Source: Roseiarcus fermentans (GTDB lineage: Bacteria > Pseudomonadota > Alphaproteobacteria > Rhizobiales > Beijerinckiaceae). Taken from it: a stretch of DNA of 64,000 nt. The notes beneath the pieces are model-generated. The model made no database searches. It was given only the letters and a program-made list of their open reading frames with translations, and was not told where the DNA came from. Shown here one piece after another: positions 16,762-25,681 of the stretch. Both the position numbers and the translations under genes were made by a program. Location: NCBI RefSeq assembly GCF_003315135.1, contig NZ_QNRK01000017.1, positions 81,055-145,054 of the forward strand, read 5' to 3'. Position 1 is the stretch's first letter. The number at the start of each line of letters is the position of its first letter.

Positions 16762-18162
16762 TCACGGGACATGCGCCACGGGGGCCGAGACGACGCCGTC
16801 GCGCTCGAGCGCCCTGGCCACGCGCAACGCCAGATCCTCGCGCCACGGCGGCGCGATCACCTGCACCCCGATCGGCAACCGCTCGCCCGCCGTCCAGACC
16901 GGAACGGCGACCACCGGCAGGCCGATGAACGAGATCGGCTGGGTGAACAGGCCGATGTTCGGCCGCAGCAGGAGTTCCTCGCCGTCGAGCGTGAACGTCC
17001 TCTGGCCGAGCTTCGGGGCGCGCACCGGCGTCGCGGGCGCGAGCAGAATGTCGACGTCCCTGAACAGGTCGAGCGCCTGCGTGTGAAAGATCCGGCGGAA
17101 TTTCTGCGCCTGCGCCACCCAGGCGCCCGGCAACATCGCGCCCGCGATCAGCCGGTCGCGGACGTCCGGGTCGAAGTCTTGCGCCCGCGTCCGCAGGCGC
17201 CCGAGATGCAGCGCCGCGCCCTCGGCCATGGTGATGAGGTAGGCCGCGGCGCGCGCCTTCGCGGCGCCGGCGAGTTCGACCGTTCGCGTCGCGTTGAGCG
17301 CCGCCGCGACCCGATCGACCGCCTCGAACGCGCAGGGATCGCCGGAGCGGGCGAACCAGCCGCCGAGTTTGGCGATCCTGAGGTCGCCGATCCCGTCGTG
17401 CAGGGTGAGCGCGGACGGCATCGGCGCGACGTCGGCCTGCGCCGGATCGTCGCTGTCGCGGCCGAGCATCGCGTCGTAGGCGAGGGCGAGGTCGGTGACG
17501 GAGCGCGCGAACGGCCCGAGATGGTCGAGGCTGGCGACGAACGGGAACGTGCGCGCCCGCGACAGGCGGCCGTAGGTCGGCTTGAGGCCGAACGTCCCGC
17601 AGAACGAACTCGGAACCCGGATCGAGCCGTTGGTGTCGGACCCGAGCGCGATCGGCACGAGGCCGCCGGCGACCGCGGCGCCGGAGCCGCCCGACGACCC
17701 CCCCGCCATGTGCGCGAGGTCGTGCGGATTGCGCGACGGTCCGTCGTGGGCGTTCTCGCCGGTGAAGTCATAGGCGTATTCGCCCATGTTGAGCGCGCCG
17801 ACGAGAACGGCGCCGGCGGCTTCCAGCTTGGCGACGAGCGTCGCGTCGGCCGCCGCCGGGGGCAGGTCGCGATTGATCTTCGAGCCGGCGCGGGTCGCCA
17901 GGCCCTTCACGTCGAACAGGTTCTTGACCGCGAACGGCGCGCCGGCGAGCGGTCCGACCCGCTCGCCGCGGGCGCGCGCCGCGTCGATCGCCGCCGCTTT
18001 GGCGAGCGCGCGCCGTGCGACGATGTCGGTGAAGGCGCCGTAGGCGTCGTCGCGCGCCTCGATGCGCCCGAGCGCGGCTTCGGTCACTTCGACCGCGCTC
18101 GCGAAGCCGCCCTCGACCGCCGCCGCGATGCCCTGGGCCGACCCGTCGAGGAGCGGCGTCAT
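16762..18162 (-). CDS. atzE: AtzE-like amidase (1-carboxybiuret hydrolase subunit)
   Basis: 466-residue amidase-signature enzyme. The Ser-cisSer-Lys triad is visible: K80 in PFAVKNLFD, S156 in AGGSSGGSG and nucleophile S180 in SDTNGSIRVP, with the same spacing as AtzE. The immediately upstream small gene is AtzG-like; AtzE requires AtzG, forming a GatCA-like complex that hydrolyses 1-carboxybiuret in cyanuric-acid catabolism. It overlaps atzG by four bases. The operon context makes AtzE much more likely than a generic amidase or GatA. Confidence 0.85.
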   Translation of the reverse strand: MTPLLDGSAQGIAAAVEGGFASAVEVTEAALGRIEARDDAYGAFTDIVARRALAKAAAIDAARARGERVGPLAGAPFAVKNLFDVKGLATRAGSKINRDLPPAAADATLVAKLEAAGAVLVGALNMGEYAYDFTGENAHDGPSRNPHDLAHMAGGSSGGSGAAVAGGLVPIALGSDTNGSIRVPSSFCGTFGLKPTYGRLSRARTFPFVASLDHLGPFARSVTDLALAYDAMLGRDSDDPAQADVAPMPSALTLHDGIGDLRIAKLGGWFARSGDPCAFEAVDRVAAALNATRTVELAGAAKARAAAYLITMAEGAALHLGRLRTRAQDFDPDVRDRLIAGAMLPGAWVAQAQKFRRIFHTQALDLFRDVDILLAPATPVRAPKLGQRTFTLDGEELLLRPNIGLFTQPISFIGLPVVAVPVWTAGERLPIGVQVIAPPWREDLALRVARALERDGVVSAPVAHVP

Positions 18163-18347
18163 GGCCGGTACACCGGCGCGGGTTCGTCTTCGTCGCCGAT
18201 CCCGGCGGACAGCAGCAGTTCGGCCTGCTGCGCCGCGATCGACAGATGAACGATCGCCTGCGCCCGCGATTCCGCGGTCAGCGGGATTCCGAGGAGCGGC
18301 GCAGCGGCGTCCGCCAGCGCGCCGGGGTCAAAGGGAGGGGCCATCAT
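18159..18347 (-). CDS. atzG: AtzG-like small subunit (DUF4089)
   Basis: 62-residue protein, [20 protein letters not shown] then a helix ([20 protein letters not shown]) and an acidic, proline-containing tail, matching the short GatC-like DUF4089/AtzG family. AtzG stabilises and completes AtzE. It overlaps atzE by four bases and the upstream cysteine-hydrolase gene by four bases. Two consecutive ATGs are present; the first is used. Confidence 0.82.
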   Translation of the reverse strand: MMAPPFDPGALADAAAPLLGIPLTAESRAQAIVHLSIAAQQAELLLSAGIGDEDEPAPVYRP

Positions 18348-19006
18348 GCGATCGCACTCCGAAAAGCCGCGAGCGGCGTCGTCCATCCTACGATGGCGCC
18401 TTGTGCGCGGATCATCTCGAGAGTCGCGGCCTTGAAGGCCGGAAAGTAGCTCGCCGTCGCATCCTCGATCAGCAGGCATTCGTAGCCGCGATCGTTGGCC
18501 TCGCGCATCGAGGTCTGCACGCAAACCTCGGTGGTGACGCCGGCGAACACGAGGTGGGTGACGCCGCGCTCGCGCAGGATGTCGCCGACGGCGGTCGCGT
18601 AGAACATGCCCTTGCCGGGCTTGTCGACGACGAACTCGCCGGGCGCGGGCGCGCAGGCCTCGACGATCGCCGCGCCCGGCTCGCCGCGCACCAGAATGCG
18701 CCCCATCGGCCCCATGTCGCCGATGCGCAGCGACGGCAAACCGCGGGCGAGCTTGGCCGGCGGGCAATCGGACAGGTCCGGCGCGTGGCTCTCGCGGGTG
18801 TGCAGGATCGGCCAGCCCTTGTCGCGGAAGGTCGCGATCAGCGCCGCGACTGTGGGCACGATCTCGACCACCGGCGCGAGATCGTTGCCGAGCGTCTCGC
18901 CGAACCCGCCGGGCTCGAGAAAGTCGCGCTGCATGTCGATCACCACGAGCGCCGTGCGCGCCGGATCGAAGCGGTAGGCGAAGGGTTGAGCCGGAACTTC
19001 GATCAT
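18344..19006 (-). CDS. isochorismatase-like cysteine hydrolase, paralogue of BiuH
   Basis: 220-residue isochorismatase-like hydrolase. The Asp-Lys-Cys triad is present: D24 in [10 protein letters not shown]129 in VDKPGKGMF and C162 in VTTEVCVQT. It shares long motifs with the BiuH gene 1.5 kb upstream ([22 protein letters not shown]), so one probably arose from the other or from a close common ancestor. It lacks BiuH's [20 protein letters not shown] stretch (here [20 protein letters not shown]), implying a different amide substrate. Triuret hydrolase or another ureide amidase are candidates, not proven. Confidence 0.85.
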   Translation of the reverse strand: MIEVPAQPFAYRFDPARTALVVIDMQRDFLEPGGFGETLGNDLAPVVEIVPTVAALIATFRDKGWPILHTRESHAPDLSDCPPAKLARGLPSLRIGDMGPMGRILVRGEPGAAIVEACAPAPGEFVVDKPGKGMFYATAVGDILRERGVTHLVFAGVTTEVCVQTSMREANDRGYECLLIEDATASYFPAFKAATLEMIRAQGAIVGWTTPLAAFRSAIA

Positions 19007-19011
19007 CGCGC

Positions 19012-20532
19012 TCAATGTCCGGCCATGTGGCGGCCGATCGTGGTCCGGTCCGCCCCGGCCGCGTCGGTGAGGTAGGCGACCTTGCCGCCCGACATGACGG
19101 CGATGCGGTCGGACAGTTCGAGAATCTCGTCGAGGTCCTCGGAGACGAGCAGCACGGCCGCGCCGCGGTTGCGCTGCTCCATGATCTGGGCGCGGATGTC
19201 GGCGACGGAGGCGAAGTCGAGGCCGAAGCAGGGATTGGCGACGATCAGCACGTCGACGTCGCCGGACAGTTCGCGCGCCAGGATCGCGCGCTGCACGTTG
19301 CCGCCGGAGAGGTCGCGGATCGGCGTCTCGGTCGAGGGCGTCTTGACGTTGTAGCGGGCGATCAACTCGCGCGCCTCGGCGCGGATCGGTTCGCGCGACA
19401 TCCAGAAGCCGAGCCGCGCCATCGGAACCTTGTCGAACTTGCGGAAGGCCATGTTCTCGGCGACCGACATGTTGGGGACCGAGGCGTTCTTCAGCGGCTC
19501 CTCGGGCAGACCGAACACCTTGAAGCGGTCGAAATGGTCGCGCGTCGGCTCGAAATTCTGGTCGTGGATCAGCACCTGGCCGAGCTTGATCGGCCGCTGG
19601 CCGGAAAGCGCCTCGACCAGCTCGCTCTGGCCGTTGCCCGACACGCCCGCGATGCCGACGATTTCGCCGGCCTTGACCTTGATGTCGAAGCCGTTGACCG
19701 AGTCGCGTCCCTCGTCGTTGGCGGCGAACAGGCCCGCGACCTCGAGCGTGACCCCGTTCTTCGGCGCCTTGGCTCGCGCCGCGGACGGACGGACGACGGC
19801 GTCGCCGATCATCATCGCCGCCATCTCGCGCGTCGAGACCGCGCCGACCTTGCCGCCGCCGACCCGCTGGCCGCGCCGCAGCACGGTGAAGTCGTCGCAG
19901 AACGCCTCGACCTCGCGAAACTTGTGGCTGATCATCGCGACCGTGATCTCGCCGCGATGCGCCATCTCGCGCAGGAGGCCGAGAATCTCGTCCGCCTCGC
20001 CCGGCGTCAGCACCGAGGTCGGCTCGTCGAGAATCAGGAAACGCTGGTCGAGATAGAGCAGCTTCAGGATTTCGAGCTTCTGCTTCTCGCCCGCCGCGAG
20101 GCCGGAGACCGGCCGATCGAGCGGCACGCGGAACGGCATGCGCTCGAGGAAGGCCTCCAGCGCCTTGCGCTCCTTGCGCCAGTCGATGAAGGCCGGCGCG
20201 TCGGCGCGGCTGACGACGAGGTTTTCCGCCGCGGTCAAAGCCGGAACCAGGGTGAAGTGCTGGTACACCATGCCGACGCCGAGCGCCTGCGCGTCGCGCG
20301 GATTGCGCACCGCGACCTCCGCGCCGTCGATCAGGAGCTTGCCTCTGTCGGGCGTGTAGAAGCCCATGATGCACTTGACCAGCGTCGACTTGCCGGCGCC
20401 GTTCTCGCCGAGCAGGGCATGGAACGAGCCCGCCGGAACGGACACCGACACGTCCTGCAGCGCCTTGAGGGCGCCGAAGTGCTTGCTCATGCCGACGGTT
20501 TCGAGCGACGGCCCACGCGCGGGATGACTCAT
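19012..20532 (-). CDS. ABC transporter ATPase with two nucleotide-binding domains (BMP-type, YufO/RbsA-like)
   Basis: 506-residue double-ATPase of sugar/nucleoside-type ABC importers. The first domain has Walker [15 protein letters not shown] and Walker [14 protein letters not shown]. The second domain has the degenerate [14 protein letters not shown] loop, signature [16 protein letters not shown], and [13 protein letters not shown] instead of a canonical Walker B, as usual for these proteins. The ATG at 20532 overlaps the biuH stop by four bases. It should energise the two permeases encoded upstream (21234-23290). Confidence 0.93.
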   Translation of the reverse strand: MSHPARGPSLETVGMSKHFGALKALQDVSVSVPAGSFHALLGENGAGKSTLVKCIMGFYTPDRGKLLIDGAEVAVRNPRDAQALGVGMVYQHFTLVPALTAAENLVVSRADAPAFIDWRKERKALEAFLERMPFRVPLDRPVSGLAAGEKQKLEILKLLYLDQRFLILDEPTSVLTPGEADEILGLLREMAHRGEITVAMISHKFREVEAFCDDFTVLRRGQRVGGGKVGAVSTREMAAMMIGDAVVRPSAARAKAPKNGVTLEVAGLFAANDEGRDSVNGFDIKVKAGEIVGIAGVSGNGQSELVEALSGQRPIKLGQVLIHDQNFEPTRDHFDRFKVFGLPEEPLKNASVPNMSVAENMAFRKFDKVPMARLGFWMSREPIRAEARELIARYNVKTPSTETPIRDLSGGNVQRAILARELSGDVDVLIVANPCFGLDFASVADIRAQIMEQRNRGAAVLLVSEDLDEILELSDRIAVMSGGKVAYLTDAAGADRTTIGRHMAGH

Positions 20533-21206
20533 GGCAGCGCCTCGATGAAGGCCTTCGAATTGGCGACCGCGCCGAACACGCCGCCCTGCATCGTCACCAT
20601 CTTGAGCGCGGCGGCGTGGTTGCCGGGGTCGGTCGCGCCGCAGCAATCTTCGAGGATGAGGCATTCGAAGCCACGGTCGTTGGCTTCGCGCATCGTGGTG
20701 TGGACGCAGACGTCGGTGGTGATGCCGGTCAGCACCAGATTGTCGATGCCGCGCGTGCGCAGGATCAGCTCGAGGTCGGTGGCGCAGAACGAGCCCTTGC
20801 CGGGCTTGTCGATGATCGGCTCGCCGGGCAGCGGCTTCAGCTCCTCGATGATCTCCCAGCCGGGCTCGCCGCGGATCAGGATCTTTCCGCAGGGGCCCGG
20901 GTCGCCGATGCCCGCGCCGATCCGCTGCGAGCGCCAGCGCTTGTTGGGCGGAAGGTCGGCGAGGTCGGGCCGGTGGCCTTCGCGGGTGTGGATGACGGTG
21001 TAGCCCTTGGCGCGCAGCGCCGCGAGCAGCGCCTTGATGGGGCCGATCGGCGCCCGGGTGAGCGCCAGGTCGTAGCCCATGGCGTCGACATAGCCGCCCT
21101 CGCCGCAGAAATCGGTCTGCATGTCGATGACGATGACGGCCGTGTTGGCGGGGCGCCAGTCGCCGTTCCAGGGCCACGGGTAGGGATTGGCGGCGAGGGT
21201 CGGCAA
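20529..21206 (-). CDS. biuH: biuret amidohydrolase
   Basis: 225-residue cysteine hydrolase converting biuret to allophanate and ammonia. It closely follows the remembered BiuH of Rhizobium leguminosarum: [72 protein letters not shown] and [18 protein letters not shown]. The triad is D28, K134 and C167. The start is a TTG, supported by AGGGGAG seven bases upstream and by homology of NPYPWPW to the family N-terminus. Its position between permease and ATPase genes ties it to the importer. Confidence 0.93.
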   Translation of the reverse strand: MPTLAANPYPWPWNGDWRPANTAVIVIDMQTDFCGEGGYVDAMGYDLALTRAPIGPIKALLAALRAKGYTVIHTREGHRPDLADLPPNKRWRSQRIGAGIGDPGPCGKILIRGEPGWEIIEELKPLPGEPIIDKPGKGSFCATDLELILRTRGIDNLVLTGITTDVCVHTTMREANDRGFECLILEDCCGATDPGNHAAALKMVTMQGGVFGAVANSKAFIEALP

Positions 21207-21233
21207 AGAGAACGCTCCCCTAATTTTCCAGGC

Positions 21234-22151
21234 TCACTTCGCCATCGACAGTTCGCCCGGCATGTCGCGCGCCGAGTGCGTGGCGCTCGAGGTCGCGATC
21301 ATGATGATGAGCGTCAAAATGTAGGGCGCGGCGTTGAAGAAGTAGTAGCCCTGGGTGACGCCGATCGATTGCAGCGACGGCCCGATCGCGCCGGCGGCGC
21401 CGAACAGCAGCGCGGCGTAGACGCAGCGCACCGGGCTCCAGCGAGCGAAGATGACCAGCGCGACCGCCATCAGGCCCTGGCCCGACGACAGGCCCTGGTT
21501 CCAGGAGCCGGGATAGGAGAGCGAAAGGAACGCGCCGCCGACGCCGGCCAGGAAGCCGCCGACCGTCGTCGTCAGCAAGCGCACGAGGTTGACCGAGATG
21601 CCCATGGCGCGGGCGGCGGGCGCGCTGTCGCCGACGGTGCGCACGACGAGCCCCCAGCGCGTGTTGCGCAAGGCCCAGGCGAGAACCAGCGCGACGACGA
21701 TGCCGACGAAGAACAGCGGATTGACCTGCAGCGCGCTCTTGAGGTTCACGTTGTCGCTCCAGAATCCGAGCGGGATCGAATCGAGCCGCGGCGCCGTCGG
21801 CTGGATGTACGGCTTGCCGAAGAAGAAGGCGAGGCCGACGCCGAACAGCATCATGGCGATGCCGACCGCGACGTCGTTGACCTTGGGCAGGCCGCAGATC
21901 GAGCCGTGCATCGCGCCGAGCGCCGAGCCCGCGACGCCGGCCGCGAGCACGCCGAGCCAGGGCGAGCCGGTGTGATAGGAAGCGGCGTAGGCGACCATGG
22001 CGCCCATCACCAGCGTGCCCTCGAGGCCGAGATTCACCCGCCCCGACTTTTCGGTCAGACATTCGCCGAGCGCGACGAACATGAAGGGCGTCGAGACGCG
22101 GATGGCGCCGCCCAGCATGGCGATGAGAACCGTAAGGATGGCGTCGCTCAT
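21234..22151 (-). CDS. BMP-type ABC transporter permease (YufQ-like)
   Basis: 305-residue inner-membrane permease of the branched-chain-amino-acid/nucleoside type (BPD_transp_2). Motifs include LTEKSGRVNLGLEGTLVMGA and VVRTVGDSAPAARAMGIS (the EAA-like cytoplasmic loop). About nine to ten hydrophobic segments are visible. It overlaps the other permease gene by four bases; the two form the heterodimeric channel. Confidence 0.93.
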   Translation of the reverse strand: MSDAILTVLIAMLGGAIRVSTPFMFVALGECLTEKSGRVNLGLEGTLVMGAMVAYAASYHTGSPWLGVLAAGVAGSALGAMHGSICGLPKVNDVAVGIAMMLFGVGLAFFFGKPYIQPTAPRLDSIPLGFWSDNVNLKSALQVNPLFFVGIVVALVLAWALRNTRWGLVVRTVGDSAPAARAMGISVNLVRLLTTTVGGFLAGVGGAFLSLSYPGSWNQGLSSGQGLMAVALVIFARWSPVRCVYAALLFGAAGAIGPSLQSIGVTQGYYFFNAAPYILTLIIMIATSSATHSARDMPGELSMAK

Positions 22152-23290
22152 GGGCGATCCCTCGCAGCCGGCGGCTTGAAGATCGAGAAGCGGCCGTAAA
22201 GAGTCTCGGACGTCAGCAGCACGACGAAAATCAGGCCTTCGAGCACCTGAACCGTCGCGTCGGGGAGCCCCATGCGCCGCTGGATCAGGCCGCCGGCGGC
22301 GACGATGCCGCCGAACAGGATCGCGACCGGCGGAATGACCAGCGGATTGTGGCGGGCGAGGAAGGACACCAGAATGCCGGTGAAGCCGTAGCCCGCCGCC
22401 AGCGAAGCGTTGGCGCGCCCCTGGATCGCCGCGACCTCGAAGAAGCCGGCGAGCCCGGCGCAGGCGCCGGCGATGCACGAGCAGGCGACGATCAGCTTGC
22501 CGACCGGCAGGCCCTGCGCCAGCGCGGCCCGGTAGTTTCCGCCGGTGACCCGGGCGGCGAAGCCGAAGGTCGTGCGCTCGAGCAGGAGGTAGAGGAGGAT
22601 GCACAGAAGGATGCCGAAAGCGAAGCCCCAATGGACGTCGGTCCCGGGGATCTTGCCCACCATGTAGGCGTCGCCGAGCGGCCTGGTGGACGGCTTGTTG
22701 GGATTGGAGAGATCGCGCAGCGCCCCTTCGACGAAGAAGTTCATGATGGCGATGCCGATGTAGGTCAGCAGCAGCGACGAGATCGTCTCGTTCACCCCGC
22801 GGGCGTAGCGCAGGAATCCGGCGACGCCGACCCAGAAGCCGCCGACGATCATCGCCATCGCCGCCATCAGCGGCAGCGCGACGAGCGGCGGCAGGACGCC
22901 GATCATGGGGATGGCGAGCACGGCGGCGGCGAAGCCGCCGAGCACCAGCGCGCCCTCGCCGCCGATCATGATCAGCCCGATGCGGGCGGGGATGGCGACG
23001 GCGAGCGCGGTCAGGATCAGCGGCGCCGAGCGCTGCAGCGTGTTCTGGAACGAGAAGGCGGTGCCGAAGCCGCCGCGCCAGATATAGGACACGAAATCGA
23101 CCGGCGACTTGCCGATCGCGAGCAGGAACAGCGCAAACAGCGCCGCGGCGATCGCAATCGCGAGCAGGGGGATGGCGACATATTCCGAATTGACGCGCAG
23201 TCGCAGCGCCCAATCGGAACGCGCCGCCTCCGGCCCGACCGGCTGGGTCAGGTCCGAGGCGGACTTTGCGGTCGCTGGCGCGTCCGACAT
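22148..23290 (-). CDS. BMP-type ABC transporter permease (YufP-like)
   Basis: 380-residue permease with a longer N-terminus (MSDAPATAKSASDLTQPVGP), as usual for the first permease of BMP systems. Characteristic parts are IPARIGLIMIGGEGALVLGG and AARVTGGNYRAALAQGLPVG. It lies 25 bases after the binding-protein gene and is coupled by overlap to the second permease gene. Confidence 0.93.
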   Translation of the reverse strand: MSDAPATAKSASDLTQPVGPEAARSDWALRLRVNSEYVAIPLLAIAIAAALFALFLLAIGKSPVDFVSYIWRGGFGTAFSFQNTLQRSAPLILTALAVAIPARIGLIMIGGEGALVLGGFAAAVLAIPMIGVLPPLVALPLMAAMAMIVGGFWVGVAGFLRYARGVNETISSLLLTYIGIAIMNFFVEGALRDLSNPNKPSTRPLGDAYMVGKIPGTDVHWGFAFGILLCILLYLLLERTTFGFAARVTGGNYRAALAQGLPVGKLIVACSCIAGACAGLAGFFEVAAIQGRANASLAAGYGFTGILVSFLARHNPLVIPPVAILFGGIVAAGGLIQRRMGLPDATVQVLEGLIFVVLLTSETLYGRFSIFKPPAARDRP

Positions 23291-23315
23291 GGGACTTTGC
23301 TCCGTCTCGCCGGCG

Positions 23316-24431
23316 TCAGGTGGTCGACCCGCTCACGCCTTCGAGCAGGTAGTCCATCTTGTCGAGGAACGGATCGAGGTTGCCGTAGGTCTTGTCGATC
23401 ACGACCTTGCCCTTGTTGTCCTTGAGCGGACCGACGTAGATCGGCTTGCCGGCCTTCAGCCCCTCGATCGCGGCGAGGGCCGCCTTCTGCGCCTCCGGCG
23501 TCGCCGCCGCGCCGAACGGCGTGTTGCGGACGAAGTCGACCTCGTAGCCGCCGGCGAGAAAATTCGGCGGAGTCTTTCCCGCTGCTATGTCTGCGGCGTA
23601 ACCCTTGTAGATCGTTTCCCACTTGTATTCGGCGCCGGTGATGAAGCCCTTGGGCGCGAGCGGGGCCTGGCTGGCGTTGTGGCCGCAGCTCATCACGCCG
23701 CGCTTCTCCGCCGTCTCGATCACCACCTTGGGCCCGTCGACGTGGCAGGTGATGACGTCGCAGCCGGCGTCGACCAGGGCGTTGGCGGCTTCGGCCTCGC
23801 GCACCGGCATCGACCAGTCGCCGGTGAAGATCACCTGCACGGTCGCCTTGGGATTGGTCGAGCGCGCGCCGAGCAGCACCGAATTGATGTTCGACAGCAC
23901 GCTGGCGATGGGCTTCGCCGCGACGAAGCCGATCTTGTTGGTCTTGGTGCAAAGACCCGCGGCGACGCCGTCCACGTAATGGGCCTGATTGAGATAGCCG
24001 AAGTAGGAGCCGGCGTTCTTCGGGTCCTTGTCCTTGTTCCACAACGGGGCGGCGTGGCGGAACTGCACGTCGGGATATTTCTTGGCGAGGTCGACGACGA
24101 ACGGCGTGTAGTAACCGAACGAGGTGGCGAGGATCAGGGCCGCCCCGTCGAGGTTGATCATCGATTCCATCGACTTCGAGACGGCGTCGGTCTCGGGCAC
24201 GTTTTCTTCCTCGACGACCTTGACGCCCGGCACCTCCTTCAGCGCCTTGATCGCGACCGCATGCGCCTGATTCCAGCCGAAATCGTCGCGCGCGCCGACG
24301 TAGACCACGCCGACCGTCAGGTCCTGGGCGGCGAACGCCCGGCCCAGCGCGCCGAGGTTCAGCGTCGCGCCCGCGAGCCCCAGCGCGGTCGTCCTGATCA
24401 GCGTGCGGCGAGAGATTTCCGGTCCCGACAT
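23316..24431 (-). CDS. BMP family ABC transporter substrate-binding protein
   Basis: 371-residue periplasmic binding protein of the PnrA/Med (basic membrane protein) family. The N-terminus is a twin-arginine-like signal, SRRTLIRTTALGLAGATLN, cleaved near AFAAQDL. The mature part starts LTVGVVYVGARDDFGWNQAH and contains the family segment ADIAAGKTPPNFLAGG. The ATG at 24431 has AAAGGA upstream. BMP proteins typically bind nucleosides, purines or related compounds; within a biuret cluster the ligand may be biuret, cyanurate or a purine-like heterocycle. It is the first gene of the operon, 60 bases from a sigma-54 box. Confidence 0.92.
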   Translation of the reverse strand: MSGPEISRRTLIRTTALGLAGATLNLGALGRAFAAQDLTVGVVYVGARDDFGWNQAHAVAIKALKEVPGVKVVEEENVPETDAVSKSMESMINLDGAALILATSFGYYTPFVVDLAKKYPDVQFRHAAPLWNKDKDPKNAGSYFGYLNQAHYVDGVAAGLCTKTNKIGFVAAKPIASVLSNINSVLLGARSTNPKATVQVIFTGDWSMPVREAEAANALVDAGCDVITCHVDGPKVVIETAEKRGVMSCGHNASQAPLAPKGFITGAEYKWETIYKGYAADIAAGKTPPNFLAGGYEVDFVRNTPFGAAATPEAQKAALAAIEGLKAGKPIYVGPLKDNKGKVVIDKTYGNLDPFLDKMDYLLEGVSGSTT

Positions 24432-24491
24432 CCTGGCGTCCTTTGCTCGTTTCCGACGCGAATGCCGCGCCATTCCCCGGGGACAGGCGGT

Positions 24492-24507
24492 CGCAAGGAG
24501 CGTGCCG
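24492..24507 (-). promoter_or_regulatory. sigma-54 (-24/-12) promoter of the biuret operon
   Basis: Reverse-strand sequence CGGCACGCTCCTTGCG matches TGGCACG-N4-TTGCW in all but the first and last base; GG (24506-24505) and GC (24494-24493) are ten bases apart as required. The predicted transcript start is near 24481, giving a leader of about 50 bases to the ATG at 24431. Such a promoter fits NtrC control under nitrogen limitation, but no NtrC enhancer pair was recognised upstream. Confidence 0.72.
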
Positions 24508-24510
24508 CGA

Positions 24511-24550
24511 GGCGCGGCCGATTGTCGCAGTTTTTTTCGCAGGCCGCGCC
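24511..24550. repeat. 9-bp perfect inverted repeat upstream of the sigma-54 box
   Basis: GGCGCGGCC (24511-24519) and its exact reverse complement GGCCGCGCC (24542-24550) are separated by 22 bases that include a T7 run. It lies just upstream of the -24 element and could be a regulator-binding or hairpin element. No known regulator matches it. Confidence 0.4.
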
Positions 24551-24670
24551 GTTCAGCCGCCCCGTTTTCTGGGCGCCGTGCCTTAATGTTGAGCGGAAAG
24601 CCTCCGCTCGCGGAGGCGCGGTTGGTCGCTCAGCGGCGTCGGCGAGCCGCCGCGGACGGCGCCCTCTCGG

Positions 24671-25606
24671 TCACTTGGCCTTTCGCGACCGCGTCCCGGC
24701 GGCGGCCTTCGGCGCGGCCTTGGCCGGCGCCGCCTCGCCCCGCGTCTTCGACGCGGCCTTCGGCTTCGAAGCGGCCGCCGCAGGCGCGTCCGCGGGCTTC
24801 GTCTCGCCCTTCGTCGCCGGTTCGGCGGCGCCGACCGCCGCGATGCTCTTGCGCAGGGCGTCCATGATGTTGACGACATTGCTCGGCCGCGGCTGCTCCG
24901 ACGGCCTCGCCGGCAGCCCCGCCTGCTTCGAGCGGATCAGTTCGACGACGGCGTCCTCGTAGCGGTCGTTGAATTCGGCCGGGTCGAAATGCCCCGCCTT
25001 CCTTTCGATGATGACGTGCGCGAGGTCCTTCATCTCCTCGGGGAGCTTCAGCTCCGGAATGTCCTCGAAGTAGGTGTCCTCGCTGCGCACTTCGGACGCG
25101 TAGCGCAGAACGGTGCCGAGCAGGCCCTTGCCGAGCGGCTCCAGCAGGATGACGCGCTCGCGCCGGGCCATCACGACCCTGCCGAGCCCGACCACCTTCT
25201 CGTCCCGCATCGCGTCGCGAATGATCGAGAACGCCTCTTCCGCCACCCGCTCGCCGGGCGCGATGTAATAGGGCGCGTCGAGGTATCTCGGGTCGATCTC
25301 GGCGCGGGGCACGAATTTTTCGATCTCGACCGTGTGGTTGCTCTCGATCTGGATCTTGTCGAGTTCGTCGTCCTCGACCAGCACCCAGGTGTCGGCGGCG
25401 ACCGGATAGCCCTTCGCCTGATCGTCGTTCTCGACCACGTCGCCCGTCACCGCGTCGACGAACTGCCGCTTCACCTTGTTGCCGGTCTTGCGGTTGAGGG
25501 TGTTGAACGCCACCCGCGACGACGAGCTCGACGCCGGATAGAGGTTGACCGCGCAGGACACGAGAGAAAGCTTCAGGTAGCCTTTCCAGCTCGCTCGGGG
25601 GGCCAT
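24671..25606 (-). CDS. ku: Ku DNA end-binding protein
   Basis: Bacterial Ku homodimer subunit, which binds double-strand breaks and recruits LigD for non-homologous end joining. Full length at 311 residues: Ku core from RASWKGYLKLSLVSCAVNLY through LPEEMKDLAHVIIERKAGHF to DRYEDAVVELIRSKQAG, then a low-complexity Ala/Lys/Pro tail from about residue 260, of the type reported for DNA threading and LigD stimulation. It is divergent from the TPR gene across 75 bases that contain a perfect palindrome. Confidence 0.96.
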   Translation of the reverse strand: MAPRASWKGYLKLSLVSCAVNLYPASSSSSRVAFNTLNRKTGNKVKRQFVDAVTGDVVENDDQAKGYPVAADTWVLVEDDELDKIQIESNHTVEIEKFVPRAEIDPRYLDAPYYIAPGERVAEEAFSIIRDAMRDEKVVGLGRVVMARRERVILLEPLGKGLLGTVLRYASEVRSEDTYFEDIPELKLPEEMKDLAHVIIERKAGHFDPAEFNDRYEDAVVELIRSKQAGLPARPSEQPRPSNVVNIMDALRKSIAAVGAAEPATKGETKPADAPAAAASKPKAASKTRGEAAPAKAAPKAAAGTRSRKAK

Positions 25607-25637
25607 GACGGATGAACTCCACGCAAATCGACGCTGT

Positions 25638-25653
25638 GGTTAAGGCGTTAACC
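25638..25653. promoter_or_regulatory. 16-bp perfect palindrome in the ku/TPR divergent promoter
   Basis: GGTTAAGGCGTTAACC: perfect six-base arms around GGCG, in the 75-base gap between two divergently transcribed genes. Location and symmetry suggest an operator controlling both genes. The MerR-like part of the neighbouring TPR protein is a possible ligand, which is inference only. Confidence 0.5.
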
Positions 25654-25681
25654 TGACAACGAAGCCGATCTTTACGACACT

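Noticed and set aside
16762..18162. GatA subunit of the tRNA amidotransferase
   Set aside because: Neighbouring AtzG-, AtzH- and BiuH-like genes and the absence of gatB/gatC make AtzE the better call.
18344..21177. Possible fusions of the cysteine hydrolase to the ATPase, or of the ATPase to BiuH
   Set aside because: Open frames run through because of the base composition; each protein has its own family-consistent ATG or TTG, so they are separate overlapping genes.
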